A stretch of DNA of 64,000 nt from Tenacibaculum sp. 190524A02b (GCF_964036645.1 NZ_OZ038525.1:4654001-4718000), one strand, 5' to 3'; numbered from the stretch's first letter, positions 9,517 to 18,275 are shown. A program made the numbers and translations. Notes: generated from the letters alone by a model not told the origin.

Positions 9517-10157
9517 GTTATAAAAATTCTATTAAAGTTTTGATTTATTTTAAATTTTACGGTTTCTAAATCTTTTCCTTGAATAGTGGCAAATGTATTA
9601 TAAATGTTTTTAATTGATTGAGAGGAGTTATCGGTTTCTAGCAAAATATTTTCTATAGGGATTTTAGCAATTGTATTTTGGAGTTTTGTATTGTTTAATA
9701 AATAGGCTCCTAATGATAATATAATGTTGCTTTTTAACAGCTCAAGAGCTATTTGTTCGCTTTTATTAAAGCCATGAATAACCCAGATTTGTTGAGATTT
9801 TAATTGTTTTTTTAAAGCAATAATCTCATTGTAAGCTCTAACACAGTGAATGATTAGAGGTTTATTGTGTTTTTCTGAAAGCTGAATTTGTTGTTTAAAA
9901 ACTTCAATTTGCATATTGAAATCAACTTTAGATAATTTATCTAACCCACATTCTCCAATTGCTATACAGTTTTTATAAGATAATTTTTGGGTTAAGAGTT
10001 GGATTTCAGAATTGATAGTACTTTTATCTATATACCAAGGATGAATACCTACAGAGAAAAAAGAATTTGGTTCCTTTATGTTTGGAAAGTTATTTACAAC
10101 TGAAGTTATGTCTGTGTCTGAATCAATATTGTGTGTATGAACATCAATAAAGTTCAT
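9513..10157 (-). CDS. TatD family metal-dependent hydrolase
   Basis: This TIM-barrel phosphodiesterase/nuclease-type protein starts MNFIDVHTH with the metal-binding HTH (His7, His9). It continues with GECGLDKL, IIHCVRAYNEI, a second HGFNKSEQ histidine motif and LLETDN near the end. An upstream in-frame ATG at 10181 would overlap dtd. The ATG at 10155-10157 was chosen because it precedes the conserved strand directly and falls one base after the dtd stop. At 214 residues it is shorter than the usual 255-265. It overlaps tcdA by four bases. Confidence 0.85.
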   Translation of the reverse strand: MNFIDVHTHNIDSDTDITSVVNNFPNIKEPNSFFSVGIHPWYIDKSTINSEIQLLTQKLSYKNCIAIGECGLDKLSKVDFNMQIEVFKQQIQLSEKHNKPLIIHCVRAYNEIIALKKQLKSQQIWVIHGFNKSEQIALELLKSNIILSLGAYLLNNTKLQNTIAKIPIENILLETDNSSQSIKNIYNTFATIQGKDLETVKFKINQNFNRIFIT

Positions 10158-10158
10158 A

Positions 10159-10611
10159 TTACTCTTTGTTTTTAGAGTCAATGATTATAGTAACTGGGCC
10201 GTTATTTAGTAATTCAACTTTCATATCGGCACCAAATTGCCCTGTTTGGACTTTTTTACCCAAATCTTTTTCAATCTGAGTAATAAACTTTTCATATAAA
10301 GGAATGGCTATATCAGGTTTTGCTGCTTTTATATAACTTGGGCGATTTCCTTTTTTGGTAGAAGCGTGAAGCGTGAATTGACTTACTACTATTATTTCGC
10401 CTAAAGAATCTAAAATAGATGTGTTCATTACATTATTTTCATCATTAAAAATTCTCAGATTAACTATTTTTTTTGATAGCCAAGTAATGTCTTCATGAGT
10501 GTCTTCATTAACAATCCCTAATAAAACAAGAAGTCCTTCTTTAATATTTGCAACTTTTTCATTATTAATAGTCACACTAGCCTTACTTACTCTTTGTATT
10601 ACTGCTTTCAT
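10159..10611 (-). CDS. dtd: D-aminoacyl-tRNA deacylase
   Basis: Dtd hydrolyses D-aminoacyl-tRNA (and Gly-tRNA-Ala), preventing D-residue misincorporation. The 150-residue protein shows the family start MKAVIQRVSKASV, the SQFTL motif (77-81) and the cross-dimer GPVT motif (138-141, the Gly-cisPro chirality filter), and is full length. It lies 12 bases downstream of rsgA and one base upstream of tatD, in an operon devoted to translation quality control. Confidence 0.96.
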   Translation of the reverse strand: MKAVIQRVSKASVTINNEKVANIKEGLLVLLGIVNEDTHEDITWLSKKIVNLRIFNDENNVMNTSILDSLGEIIVVSQFTLHASTKKGNRPSYIKAAKPDIAIPLYEKFITQIEKDLGKKVQTGQFGADMKVELLNNGPVTIIIDSKNKE

Positions 10612-10623
10612 TTTTAAGAAAGT

Positions 10624-11565
10624 TTATTTCCAAATATCTGTTCTGTAGTTCTCTTCTTCTCCTTCTAAAATTTGTAAATAGCTTTTATATCTAGACCATG
10701 AAATTTCATCGTTTTCTAAAGCGTCTTTTACAGCGCAATTAGGTTCGTTTACATGAATACAATTATTGAATTTACAGTTTTGTTTTAATGCAAAAAACTC
10801 TGGGAAATAATCACCTAGTTCATCTTTATCCATGTCAACCACTCCAAACCCTTTAATCCCTGGTGTATCAATAATTCTGGCATCAAAATTTAAATCAAAC
10901 ATTTCCGCAAAAGTAGTGGTGTGTTGGCCTTGTTTATGCTGTTCAGATATTTCTTTAGTTTTTAAATTTAAGTCAGGTTCAATAGTATTTACTAAGGTTG
11001 TTTTTCCTACACCAGAATGTCCAGCAAACATACTAACTTTGTTTAGCATAAGCTCTTTTACAAGATCAACATTTTTATTTTTTGTAGCAGAAACTTCTAT
11101 ACAAGTATACCCTATTTTTTCATAGATGTCTTTTAAATATAAGATTTCAGCTTTTTGATCAATTTCATAGGAATCAATTTTATTAAAGACTAAAATAGTT
11201 TCAATAGAATAAGCCTCAGCAGTAACTAAAAAACGATCAATAAACGTAGTAAACGTAGGTGGGTTATCTATAGTGATTAATAAAAAAACTTGATCAATAT
11301 TAGCGGCTATTATATGAGTTTGTTTAGAAAGATTTACAGATTTACGTACAATATAATTTTTACGCTCCTGTATTTTGGTAATAACTCCAGTTTCATCATC
11401 CGTTTTAGTTTCAAGGTGAAATTCTACAAAATCGCCAACAGCAATAGGATTCGTACTTTTTATCCCTTTAATTCTAAATTTACCCTTAATACGACATTTA
11501 TACAATGTAGTTTCATGTTTAACCCAATACCAACTTCCTGTAGATTTGTATACCGTTCCAATCAT
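10624..11565 (-). CDS. rsgA: Ribosome small subunit-dependent GTPase RsgA
   Basis: RsgA is the 30S maturation GTPase with circularly permuted G motifs. An N-terminal OB-fold (about 1-75) is followed by NKID (128-131, G4), SATKNK (G5), the P-loop GHSGVGKTT (182-190), and DTPG (233-236, G3). A C-terminal zinc knuckle uses Cys264, Cys269, His271 and Cys277. Length (313) is normal. It is the first gene of the rsgA-dtd-tatD-tcdA run, 39 bases downstream of the DUF5995 gene. Confidence 0.97.
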   Translation of the reverse strand: MIGTVYKSTGSWYWVKHETTLYKCRIKGKFRIKGIKSTNPIAVGDFVEFHLETKTDDETGVITKIQERKNYIVRKSVNLSKQTHIIAANIDQVFLLITIDNPPTFTTFIDRFLVTAEAYSIETILVFNKIDSYEIDQKAEILYLKDIYEKIGYTCIEVSATKNKNVDLVKELMLNKVSMFAGHSGVGKTTLVNTIEPDLNLKTKEISEQHKQGQHTTTFAEMFDLNFDARIIDTPGIKGFGVVDMDKDELGDYFPEFFALKQNCKFNNCIHVNEPNCAVKDALENDEISWSRYKSYLQILEGEEENYRTDIWK

Positions 11566-11604
11566 AATAACAAAGATGAGAATAAAAATTGAATGTACTT
11601 ATGA

Positions 11605-12360
11605 CTAATTCTGCATTAAATCATCAATTTTATCTTTGACAGATCCTTTTTCCCCAATTCTAATGAATCTAAAGAGTATTTGAGGAATTAAGCCCGGAGA
11701 AATAATAATCGAAGCATTTTTTGCAACTTTAATATCTCTCTGATTTATAACTTCACTAATCTCATTTTTGGGAGTGTTTGCAACTTTGGTAGCAAATTTC
11801 CATGCTCCATTTCTGGCAAGTTCCATACTGAAGTTTACTAAGAAGTTGTCAATTTTATGAGTGTATTTAAGAATCTTTTTTAAAAAAGGCCAAACTTTAG
11901 ATAAATCATTTTCAACTTCATTAACAAGAGAAGCTAAAATGGTATTTATTTTGTTAAAGTCATTTTTTAAATCATTAATAGGTTTTCCTTCAGAAACTTG
12001 AGCCGCTGCAATACCTAAATCAAGATTAATGTGAGCGTTCATACCTATTAGTAAATGTTGTAAAACTATAGGCCAGTATTTATCAGAAATTGAAAAAGCT
12101 TTTTCCCAAGATAAAGTTACCGGCTTGTTTTTTTGGTAATTATAATAAGCTTCAATGTATCTTTTTGCAAAAATTACATCTAACTTCTCCATACGTTCTC
12201 CGTTTTCAAAAAAATTGTTTGAAATTCCTTCTTTAACCTTTTCAGTAACTTTTAAATATAATGCTGCAAAATATCCAGTAGTACTTTTGTTTGTAATGGC
12301 TTCATCTATAATTTTTTTTAATGTATTTATTACATCATCTATAGTTTCAATAGTTGGCAT
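11605..12360 (-). CDS. DUF5995 family protein
   Basis: The 251-residue protein has no signal peptide and resembles the DUF5995 family. Recognisable stretches are the TTGYFAALYLKVTEKV helix, FFENGERMEKLDV, and a LQHLLIGMNAHINLDLGIA segment with conserved His residues that could bind a ligand or metal. No enzymatic activity is established for the family. The ATG at 12358-12360 was preferred over one twelve codons upstream because conserved sequence begins there. It is possibly co-transcribed with rsgA (39-base gap). Confidence 0.7.
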   Translation of the reverse strand: MPTIETIDDVINTLKKIIDEAITNKSTTGYFAALYLKVTEKVKEGISNNFFENGERMEKLDVIFAKRYIEAYYNYQKNKPVTLSWEKAFSISDKYWPIVLQHLLIGMNAHINLDLGIAAAQVSEGKPINDLKNDFNKINTILASLVNEVENDLSKVWPFLKKILKYTHKIDNFLVNFSMELARNGAWKFATKVANTPKNEISEVINQRDIKVAKNASIIISPGLIPQILFRFIRIGEKGSVKDKIDDLMQN

Positions 12361-12483
12361 ATGTTTTTTAGTTTGGTTTTGTGTAAAGTAAAACAAAATA
12401 AATTAGATTTATTTTTATTTTAATAAAAGTGCTGATTTTAAACCTAAAAGATTATATTCGTGCCAATTTTAAAAATATTTATT

Positions 12484-12939
12484 ATGAAAAAAAATGTACT
12501 ATCAATAGTATTTGTTTTGTTTGTAGCTTTGTCAATTAATGCTCAAAAGTATGAGTATAAAATTGTAACAAGTGTAGAGTCAATTATACCAAATGGTTTA
12601 GGGAGATCTAGACTTTTATCATCAAACGAAGCAAGAAACTATAAGGATTTTACATCTTCAAGAACTGAAGAAAATGACAAAAGAAACAAGTCTAGTAGGT
12701 CAGAAATTAGAGTAAAAAACTTTGATGAAACAAAATTATTAAACTTCTTTAACTTAGGGGGAATCAGGTTTCAAAACATTGTAGCTAATGATGCTGTTAT
12801 TACTTCAAAAATTAATACTATGATTGAAGAAGGATGGGATTTAGCTTTTGTAAATAGTGGAACTGAAAGTTATGGAGGTAAAGGAGATAAAAATGGAATT
12901 TTTATAACTCGTTTTATCTTTAGAAGATTAAAAAAATAA
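12484..12939 (+). CDS. Secreted protein of unknown function (DUF4177-like fold possible)
   Basis: I do not recognise a named family. The 151-residue protein has a clear signal peptide (about 1-20, ending SINAQ), then KYEYKIVTSVES and, near the C-terminus, MIEEGWDLAFVNSG. A KYEYK strand plus an 'EEGWdl' helix-strand is reminiscent of the small DUF4177 fold, with a charged insertion of about 50 residues between. The ATG at 12484 is chosen over an upstream in-frame ATG at 12460 because it places MKKN directly before the hydrophobic signal core. It is a single gene ended by a strong hairpin. Confidence 0.65.
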   Translation: MKKNVLSIVFVLFVALSINAQKYEYKIVTSVESIIPNGLGRSRLLSSNEARNYKDFTSSRTEENDKRNKSSRSEIRVKNFDETKLLNFFNLGGIRFQNIVANDAVITSKINTMIEEGWDLAFVNSGTESYGGKGDKNGIFITRFIFRRLKK

Positions 12940-12956
12940 TTAATTTTTTTTATATA

Positions 12957-12994
12957 AAAAGGGTCGTTTAAATTTAATTAAACGACCCTTTTTT
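12957..12994. terminator. Bidirectional intrinsic terminator
   Basis: GGGTCGTTTAA (12961-12971) pairs perfectly with TTAAACGACCC (12978-12988), with A's before and six T's after. It lies between the convergent secreted-protein gene and the end of the aromatic amino acid operon. Confidence 0.92.
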
Positions 12995-13024
12995 AGTTGT
13001 GTGTTGTTGTTGAAAGCTTTAAAA

Positions 13025-14107
13025 TTACCCTTTGATAATTTTTTCTTGGTGGTTAATACTCTCTTGGTGAATAGCTTTAAACATTTTTAAAACAAATTCT
13101 TCGCTTAAACCTCTAGACTCACCTTCTAAAATCATGTTTCCTAATATTTCATTCCAACGTTTAGATTGTAATACGGCAACATTTTTCTCTTTTTTAAGCT
13201 CTCCAATTTTGTCAGCTATTTTCATTCTCTTCCCTAAAGTATCTATTAACTGACTATCTGCAACATTAATTTGAGCTCTTAAATTATCTAGGTTTTCTTT
13301 ATAAGTTTCATCTGTGGTAGTTTCTTTTCTAACTCTAAGATTTTCCATTATTTGTTTTAAGCTATCAGGAGTAACTTGTTGAGCTGCATCACTCCATGCA
13401 TTATCAGGGTCATTGTGTGTTTCAATCATTAAACCATCAAAATTTAAATCTAAAGCAGTTTGAGAAACATCAAAAACCATGTCTCTTTTTCCTGTAATGT
13501 GTGAAGGGTCACAAATTAATGGTAGGTCAGGAAATCTGTTTTGGAATTCAATAGCTAACTGCCATTCAGGAATATTTCTATATTTTGATTTTTCGTAAGT
13601 AGAAAACCCTCTATGTATTGCTCCTAAATTTTTAATGCCTGCTGAATATAACCTTTCAATTCCTCCTAACCATAAAGCTAAATCTGGATTTACAGGGTTT
13701 TTAACTAAAACGGTTTTGTCAGTTCCTTTTAAAGCTTCTGCAATTTCTTGCATTATAAATGGGCTAACTGTTGAACGAGCTCCAATCCAAAGTAAATCAA
13801 TATCATGTTCTAAGGCAAGGTCAACGTGAGCAGAGTTAGCTACTTCGGTACAAGTTTTCATTCCTGTTTCCTCTTTTACTTTTTGAAGCCATTTTAAACC
13901 TAAAGCGCCTACACCTTCAAAGTTTCCTGGTCTAGTTCTAGGTTTCCAAATACCAGCTCTGAAATAGTTTACATCTGAGTCTTTTAATTGGTGAGCAATA
14001 GTTAATACTTGCTCTTCTGTTTCAGCGCTACAAGGTCCTGCAATTACTAATGGATGCGGAAGCTCCATGTTGTTAAGCCATGTTCTTAGTTGTTTTGAAT
14101 TCTCCAT
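13025..14107 (-). CDS. Bifunctional DAHP synthase / chorismate mutase (type II)
   Basis: The 360-residue fusion has an N-terminal DAHP synthase (about 1-265: VIAGPCSAE, FRAGIWKPRTRPGNFEG, ICDPSHITGKRD) and a C-terminal AroQ-type chorismate mutase helix bundle (about 270-355). It condenses phosphoenolpyruvate and erythrose-4-phosphate to open the shikimate pathway and converts chorismate to prephenate, feeding pheA and tyrA in the same operon. The mutase domain can confer prephenate feedback in related enzymes. It is the last gene of the four-gene operon, 25 bases after tyrA, with a terminator downstream. Confidence 0.95.
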   Translation of the reverse strand: MENSKQLRTWLNNMELPHPLVIAGPCSAETEEQVLTIAHQLKDSDVNYFRAGIWKPRTRPGNFEGVGALGLKWLQKVKEETGMKTCTEVANSAHVDLALEHDIDLLWIGARSTVSPFIMQEIAEALKGTDKTVLVKNPVNPDLALWLGGIERLYSAGIKNLGAIHRGFSTYEKSKYRNIPEWQLAIEFQNRFPDLPLICDPSHITGKRDMVFDVSQTALDLNFDGLMIETHNDPDNAWSDAAQQVTPDSLKQIMENLRVRKETTTDETYKENLDNLRAQINVADSQLIDTLGKRMKIADKIGELKKEKNVAVLQSKRWNEILGNMILEGESRGLSEEFVLKMFKAIHQESINHQEKIIKG

Positions 14108-14132
14108 GTTTTTTGGTTGTTATATAGGTTTT

Positions 14133-14981
14133 TTATTGTATTCCGTTTAAAATTTGTTTGATATGATTGGTGTTTTCCATTTCTTGATAAATCTCTTGGA
14201 AATTATCTTGTAACATCAACTCTTTAAATTGTTGTAGATTGTTTATGTATTCGTCTAAGGTTTCTATAACGTTAGTCTTATTTTGTTGAAAAATAGGCGT
14301 CCACATTGCTGGAGAGCTTTTTGCTAATCTAACAGTAGAGGCAAAACCACTACCAGCCATATCAAAAATATCTCGCTCATTTTTTTCTTTCTCAATAACA
14401 GTTTTTCCTAGCATAAATGAACTTATGTGTGACAAGTGAGAAACATAAGCTATATGTTTGTCATGTGATTTTGGGTCCATGTATCGAATTCTCATGCCAA
14501 TTTTTGAAAAAATAGTTAAAGCTTTCTCTTGTAATTTAAAAGCCGTTTTTTCAACTTCACAAATAATGTTTGTTTTACCTCTATATAAATTCTTTAATGC
14601 AGCTTTAGGACCTGAAAATTCTGTTCCAGCAATTGGGTGTGTAGCTAAAAAGTTTCTTCTTTTAGGGTTATTTTTAACTATTTCACAGATATCTTCTTTG
14701 GTAGAACCAACATCTAATACTAAGGTATTATCATCAATAATTTCAAGTACTTTAGTTATTAGTTTTAAAGAAACGTCAACAGGAACAGATATAATTACTA
14801 CTTCAGCTTTTTCTAAATCTTTAAAAGTAGCTTTGTGTTGAATAATACCAATTTCTAAAGCTTCAAGTAGATGATTTTCATTATTATCTATTCCATAAAT
14901 AGTAGCATTTTCAAATTCGGTTTGAATGTCTAATGCCAAACTACCACCAATTAATCCCAGTCCAATTACAAATACATTCAT
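14133..14981 (-). CDS. tyrA: Prephenate dehydrogenase
   Basis: TyrA oxidatively decarboxylates prephenate to 4-hydroxyphenylpyruvate for tyrosine. The 282-residue protein begins with the Rossmann motif GLGLIGGSLA (7-16) and carries DVGSTKEDI, the substrate motif HPIAGTEFSGP and the helical C-terminal domain with YVSHLSHISSF. It has no fused mutase or ACT domain. It abuts the aminotransferase gene with no intergenic base and sits in the attenuator-controlled Phe/Tyr operon. Confidence 0.95.
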   Translation of the reverse strand: MNVFVIGLGLIGGSLALDIQTEFENATIYGIDNNENHLLEALEIGIIQHKATFKDLEKAEVVIISVPVDVSLKLITKVLEIIDDNTLVLDVGSTKEDICEIVKNNPKRRNFLATHPIAGTEFSGPKAALKNLYRGKTNIICEVEKTAFKLQEKALTIFSKIGMRIRYMDPKSHDKHIAYVSHLSHISSFMLGKTVIEKEKNERDIFDMAGSGFASTVRLAKSSPAMWTPIFQQNKTNVIETLDEYINNLQQFKELMLQDNFQEIYQEMENTNHIKQILNGIQ

Positions 14982-16124
14982 TTAAAATCGTGTTATCGCT
15001 TCCTTAATTTGTTTTTCTGAGACACATAACGAAAAGCGAATGTATCCTTCTCCTTGGCTACCAAAAATAGTACCTGGGGCTACAAAAATATTTTTATTAT
15101 ATAGTAGGTTATCAACTACTTTTTCTGATTCCTGACCTTTAGGAAGTTTAGCCCATACAAACATTCCTGTAGCATTTTTATCGTAGCTACAATTTAAAAT
15201 ATCAGCCAAGTTAAAAATAAGCTCCTGTCTTGTTTTATATATTTTGTTTTGTTCTACAAACCATTGATTGTCTAGTTCTAAAGCTTCAATAGCTCCTTTT
15301 TGGATGCCATAAAACATACCAGAATCCATTTGGGTTTTTACTTTCAAAACTTCATTTAAAAAGTTAGAAGAGCCAATGAGCTTTCCAACACGCCAACCAG
15401 CCATATTAAAAGATTTGCTTAATGAATTTAATTCTAAAGCAATGTTTTTAGCTCCTTCTACTTGTAAAATACTTAAAGGTTCTTCGTTAAGTATAAAGCT
15501 ATAAGGGTTGTCATTTACTATAACAATGTGATGTTTCTTTCCAAAAGAAATTAATTTCTCATAAGTTTCTTTAACAGCTTTAGTGCCAGTAGGCATATGT
15601 GGATAGTTTACCCACATAAGCTTAACCTTACTTAAATCTAATTGTTCAAGTTCATCAAAGTTAGGCTGCCAATTGTTTTTATCGTCTAAATTATAATAAA
15701 TAGGATTTGCTCCTACCAAATTAGTAACTGAACTATAGGTTGGGTAACCTGGGTTAGGAATTAAAACGTTATCACCTTCATTTAAAAAAGCTAAAGAAAT
15801 ATGCATAATCCCTTCTTTACTTCCCATCAAAGGAAGTACTTCACTATCTGGATTAACTGTAACATTATACTTACTTTTGTAAAAAGCAGCTACAGCATTT
15901 CTAAACTCAGGTAATCCTTGATAACTTTGGTATTTATGTGCTCCAGAATCTGTTAAGCTATTTTGAATAGCTTCAATTACAGACTTTGGAGGTTGTAAAT
16001 CAGGGCTTCCAATTCCCATATTAATAATTGGTTTGCCTTCATTAGCTAACGCTCTAACTTCTTTAAGTTTTTTAGAGAAGTAGTATTCTTGTACGGTTTG
16101 TAAACGATTTGCAAAAGTTATCAT
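14982..16124 (-). CDS. PLP-dependent aminotransferase, probable aromatic amino acid aminotransferase
   Basis: This 380-residue class I/II aminotransferase shows GIGSPDLQPP near the N-terminus, the NPGYPTYSS loop, VNYPHMPTG, and the PLP-lysine motif SLSKSFNMAGWRVG. From context, between pheA and tyrA, it most likely carries out the last step to phenylalanine and tyrosine from phenylpyruvate and hydroxyphenylpyruvate; the sequence alone would also allow LL-diaminopimelate aminotransferase-like activity. It overlaps pheA by four bases, giving translational coupling. Confidence 0.85.
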   Translation of the reverse strand: MITFANRLQTVQEYYFSKKLKEVRALANEGKPIINMGIGSPDLQPPKSVIEAIQNSLTDSGAHKYQSYQGLPEFRNAVAAFYKSKYNVTVNPDSEVLPLMGSKEGIMHISLAFLNEGDNVLIPNPGYPTYSSVTNLVGANPIYYNLDDKNNWQPNFDELEQLDLSKVKLMWVNYPHMPTGTKAVKETYEKLISFGKKHHIVIVNDNPYSFILNEEPLSILQVEGAKNIALELNSLSKSFNMAGWRVGKLIGSSNFLNEVLKVKTQMDSGMFYGIQKGAIEALELDNQWFVEQNKIYKTRQELIFNLADILNCSYDKNATGMFVWAKLPKGQESEKVVDNLLYNKNIFVAPGTIFGSQGEGYIRFSLCVSEKQIKEAITRF

Positions 16125-16945
16125 AATCTTCCGTTTTTATATTCGCCTAATATTTTAAAGTTGTTTGCCATGATTTCAATAATCGATTTTGCTTTGGCAA
16201 AATCGCTATACTCATTAAAAGTAGTATCCACAAAGAAGGCATACTTCCAAGGAGTATCTATAATTGGTAATGATTGAATTTTTGTAAGGTTTAGTTTACA
16301 GTCACTCATTACATTTAGTACAGTAGCCAAGCTTCCTCTTTTATGATCTAATTCAAAACGTAAAGAAGCTTTGTTGATACTGTTTATATTGTTTTCAGGT
16401 TTTTCAGTTTGTAGTATAACAAAACGAGTTTCGTTATTTTTTATAGTTTGTATTTCATCTTCAATCACTTCTAAACCAAAAATATCAGCAGCAATTTTTG
16501 GAGCAATAGCAGCCACACCTGATAATTTTTCTTCTGAAATAGTTTTTGCTACAGCAGAAGTATCTACATCCTCAACTAATTTTATGAAAGGATGTTTTTT
16601 AAAAAACTCTTTACATTGTAATAAAGCCATTGGATGTGAGCATACCTCTCTAATATCTTCAATATTTTGATTGGGTAAAGCCATCAGGTGATGATGGATT
16701 GGTAAATAGTATTCCCCAGAAATATGTAAGTTATATTTGTCTATTAATGCATAGTTAGGGATAATTGACCCTGCAATAGTATTCTCTATTGCCATAACAG
16801 CTTCATCAGAGCTTTTTGACAATAGGCTGTCAGTTAGAATGTCAAAGGATAAACATTCATTTAGCTGAATGTTTTTCCCGTAAAAGTTCTCCGCAACTAT
16901 GTGGTGATTACTTCCCTGTATTCCTTGAATGGCTATTTTTTTCAT
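16121..16945 (-). CDS. pheA: Prephenate dehydratase
   Basis: This 274-residue monofunctional enzyme converts prephenate to phenylpyruvate. Visible motifs are GIQGSNHHIVAENFYG at the N-terminus, AIENTIAGSI, SHPMALLQC, the catalytic NNETRFVIL (Thr-Arg-Phe), and a C-terminal ACT domain (about 195-270) whose usual ESRP element reads IQSLP, so the site for phenylalanine feedback is modified. It is the first gene of the operon. Its ATG lies only nine bases after the T-run of an attenuator hairpin. Confidence 0.94.
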   Translation of the reverse strand: MKKIAIQGIQGSNHHIVAENFYGKNIQLNECLSFDILTDSLLSKSSDEAVMAIENTIAGSIIPNYALIDKYNLHISGEYYLPIHHHLMALPNQNIEDIREVCSHPMALLQCKEFFKKHPFIKLVEDVDTSAVAKTISEEKLSGVAAIAPKIAADIFGLEVIEDEIQTIKNNETRFVILQTEKPENNINSINKASLRFELDHKRGSLATVLNVMSDCKLNLTKIQSLPIIDTPWKYAFFVDTTFNEYSDFAKAKSIIEIMANNFKILGEYKNGRL

Positions 16946-16953
16946 TGTTGTGC

Positions 16954-16984
16954 AAAAAAAAAGCCTCGATGTTATCGAGACTTT
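16954..16984 (-). terminator. Attenuator terminator in the pheA leader
   Basis: In the transcribed (minus) direction AGTCTCGAT (16982-16974) pairs with ATCGAGGCT (16970-16962) around a three-base loop with one G-U pair, followed at once by nine U's (16962-16954). It lies between the promoter and the pheA ATG, so it can stop transcription before the operon. Confidence 0.88.
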
Positions 16985-17030
16985 ATGGTTATACTATTTT
17001 TTTGTTATTCAAAATATGTCATAAAGTCTC
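16977..17030 (-). promoter_or_regulatory. Antiterminator pairing of the pheA leader
   Basis: GAGACTTTATG (17030-17020) is perfectly complementary, over 11 bases, to CATAAAGTCTC (16987-16977). The second strand overlaps the 5' arm of the attenuator terminator, so the two structures exclude each other. The first strand lies inside the leader peptide reading frame, downstream of the Phe/Tyr codons. A ribosome stalled on those codons leaves it free, and a ribosome reaching the stop codon covers it. Confidence 0.85.
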
Positions 17031-17088
17031 TGCTCTTACTAAAAAAGTAAAAGTAAAAATAGAAACCTTGCCATACATTGTTTAACAT
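17005..17088 (-). CDS. Phe/Tyr leader peptide of the aromatic operon
   Basis: A 27-codon frame from ATG (17088-17086) to TAA (17007-17005). Residues 9-16 read FYFYFYFF, eight aromatic residues in a row. There is also a Trp at residue 6 and further Phe/Tyr at 22, 25 and 26, so 11 of 27 residues are Phe or Tyr, the products of the downstream operon. It lies 22 bases downstream of a predicted -7 box, before the antiterminator and terminator hairpins. Peptide function is as a translation sensor, as in E. coli pheL; the peptide itself probably has no other role. Confidence 0.85.
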   Translation of the reverse strand: MLNNVWQGFYFYFYFFSKSRDFMTYFE

Positions 17089-17116
17089 CGAATTGTGTCT
17101 TTTTATTTGTTCGGGA

Positions 17117-17148
17117 CAAATCTTGAAAATAATTTTTAAATAACCAAA
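17117..17148 (-). promoter_or_regulatory. Predicted pheA operon promoter
   Basis: On the minus strand TTTG (17148-17145) is followed after 20 bases by AAGATTTG (17124-17117), one mismatch from the Bacteroidota -7 consensus TAnnTTTG. This places the start roughly 20 bases before the leader peptide ATG. Confidence 0.6.
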
Positions 17149-17158
17149 CTTTTTATGT

Positions 17159-17206
17159 GAAAAAAAATAAAACTATTTCCAAATCTTGTGTTTTATTAAG
17201 GAAATA
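17159..17206 (-). terminator. Possible terminator of the ThrC-like operon
   Basis: In the minus direction TATTTCC (near 17206-17200) and GGAAATA (17180-17174) can pair, with a 19-base loop, and a U-rich run follows (to 17159). The stem is weak. The rest of 17089-17325 shows only AT-rich sequence and a small GTTCT/AGAAC inverted repeat near 17300. Confidence 0.35.
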
Positions 17207-17325
17207 ACATTAATTATGTTTATAATTTAACTAATACTTAGTCTTTGTTTAAAATTAATATTTAATTGATGTGATTTATTTCAAAGGTGTTAATAATGTT
17301 CTATAGAGAACTTGATGTTTATTTA

Positions 17326-18267
17326 TTAGTTTGTTAATGTCTTAAATTGAGTAACCGATATGTCTTTTATATAATTAGTAATGTTTTGTAATTCTTTATA
17401 GTGATTTTTTAGTTCCGGTAATGGTTTTGTATAGTTAAAATGTTTATGTCTCCAAAACGTCATAGCTGCCGCTGCATATACAGTAAAAGCTTGTAAAACA
17501 TTTTTTTCTAAAAGAGTCAATTCAATTTCTTTTTGGTAGCCTTTAAGAAAACATTTAGCTTTTTTAAAAATTAATTTTTCTTCTTTAGAACATAATCCTA
17601 CTAACGCCATTCCTATATCAAAAACTCGATAATAATATGCAGCTTCTTCAAAATCCATAATAATAATGTCTTTCTCTTTACTTGAAATAATAATATTACT
17701 GGGGAACAAGTCACTATGTATTAATGATTTTACAGGATTGAGTTTAAGGTATGGAGTTATATAAGTTTTGATTTCTTTCAACCATATATCAAAAGAACTA
17801 TTTGGGGCATATTTTGTTACTTCATTAAAATGGTTTTGTCCATAACTAATTTCATTTGGAAGGTAGTTTGGTGCGTTGATTGTATGAAGCTTTCCCATTT
17901 GTTGACCTGCTAATTCTAAAAGGTGATTGGGGAGTTCTTTAAGAACTTTCCCTTGGATAAATTTCTTTATTAAAACAGGTTTACCCTTATAAGTCCCCAA
18001 TGTTTTCCCATCTATAGTGTCTACAATTTTAGAAGTAGTAAAGTTATGTTTTTCTAAGTGTTTTAAAATATTAGATAACATTAATGCCTCAGTTGCTGTT
18101 TTCTGTTCACAAATAGTCAATACGAACCTAGTATTTATAGTGTCAATGCAGTAATTAGTGTTTTCAGAACCACCTTTTAATAGTTTATATGCACTTATGT
18201 TTTGAAAACCATATTGTTGAACAATGGAACTTATAGCAGCTTTATTTAAAATTGTATACTTTGACAT
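17326..18267 (-). CDS. Phosphotransferase of the type II homoserine kinase / APH family
   Basis: The 313-residue APH-fold kinase has the N-lobe motif LKGGSENTNYCI, LIKKFIQGKVL, the catalytic loop SLIHSDLFPSNII (HxDxxxxN) and the metal-binding IIMDFEEAAYYYRVFDIG. This is the ThrB2 (type II homoserine kinase) arrangement. It lies eight bases downstream of a threonine-synthase-like gene, which supports phosphorylation of homoserine or a related hydroxy amino acid. Substrate specificity is not readable, and most Flavobacteria use a GHMP-type ThrB for threonine, so this may serve a side pathway. Confidence 0.7.
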   Translation of the reverse strand: MSKYTILNKAAISSIVQQYGFQNISAYKLLKGGSENTNYCIDTINTRFVLTICEQKTATEALMLSNILKHLEKHNFTTSKIVDTIDGKTLGTYKGKPVLIKKFIQGKVLKELPNHLLELAGQQMGKLHTINAPNYLPNEISYGQNHFNEVTKYAPNSSFDIWLKEIKTYITPYLKLNPVKSLIHSDLFPSNIIISSKEKDIIIMDFEEAAYYYRVFDIGMALVGLCSKEEKLIFKKAKCFLKGYQKEIELTLLEKNVLQAFTVYAAAAMTFWRHKHFNYTKPLPELKNHYKELQNITNYIKDISVTQFKTLTN

Positions 18268-18275
18268 TTGATATA

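Noticed and set aside
14458..14841. 127-codon frame opposite tyrA
   Set aside because: It is a shadow of the tyrA coding frame with no independent signal.
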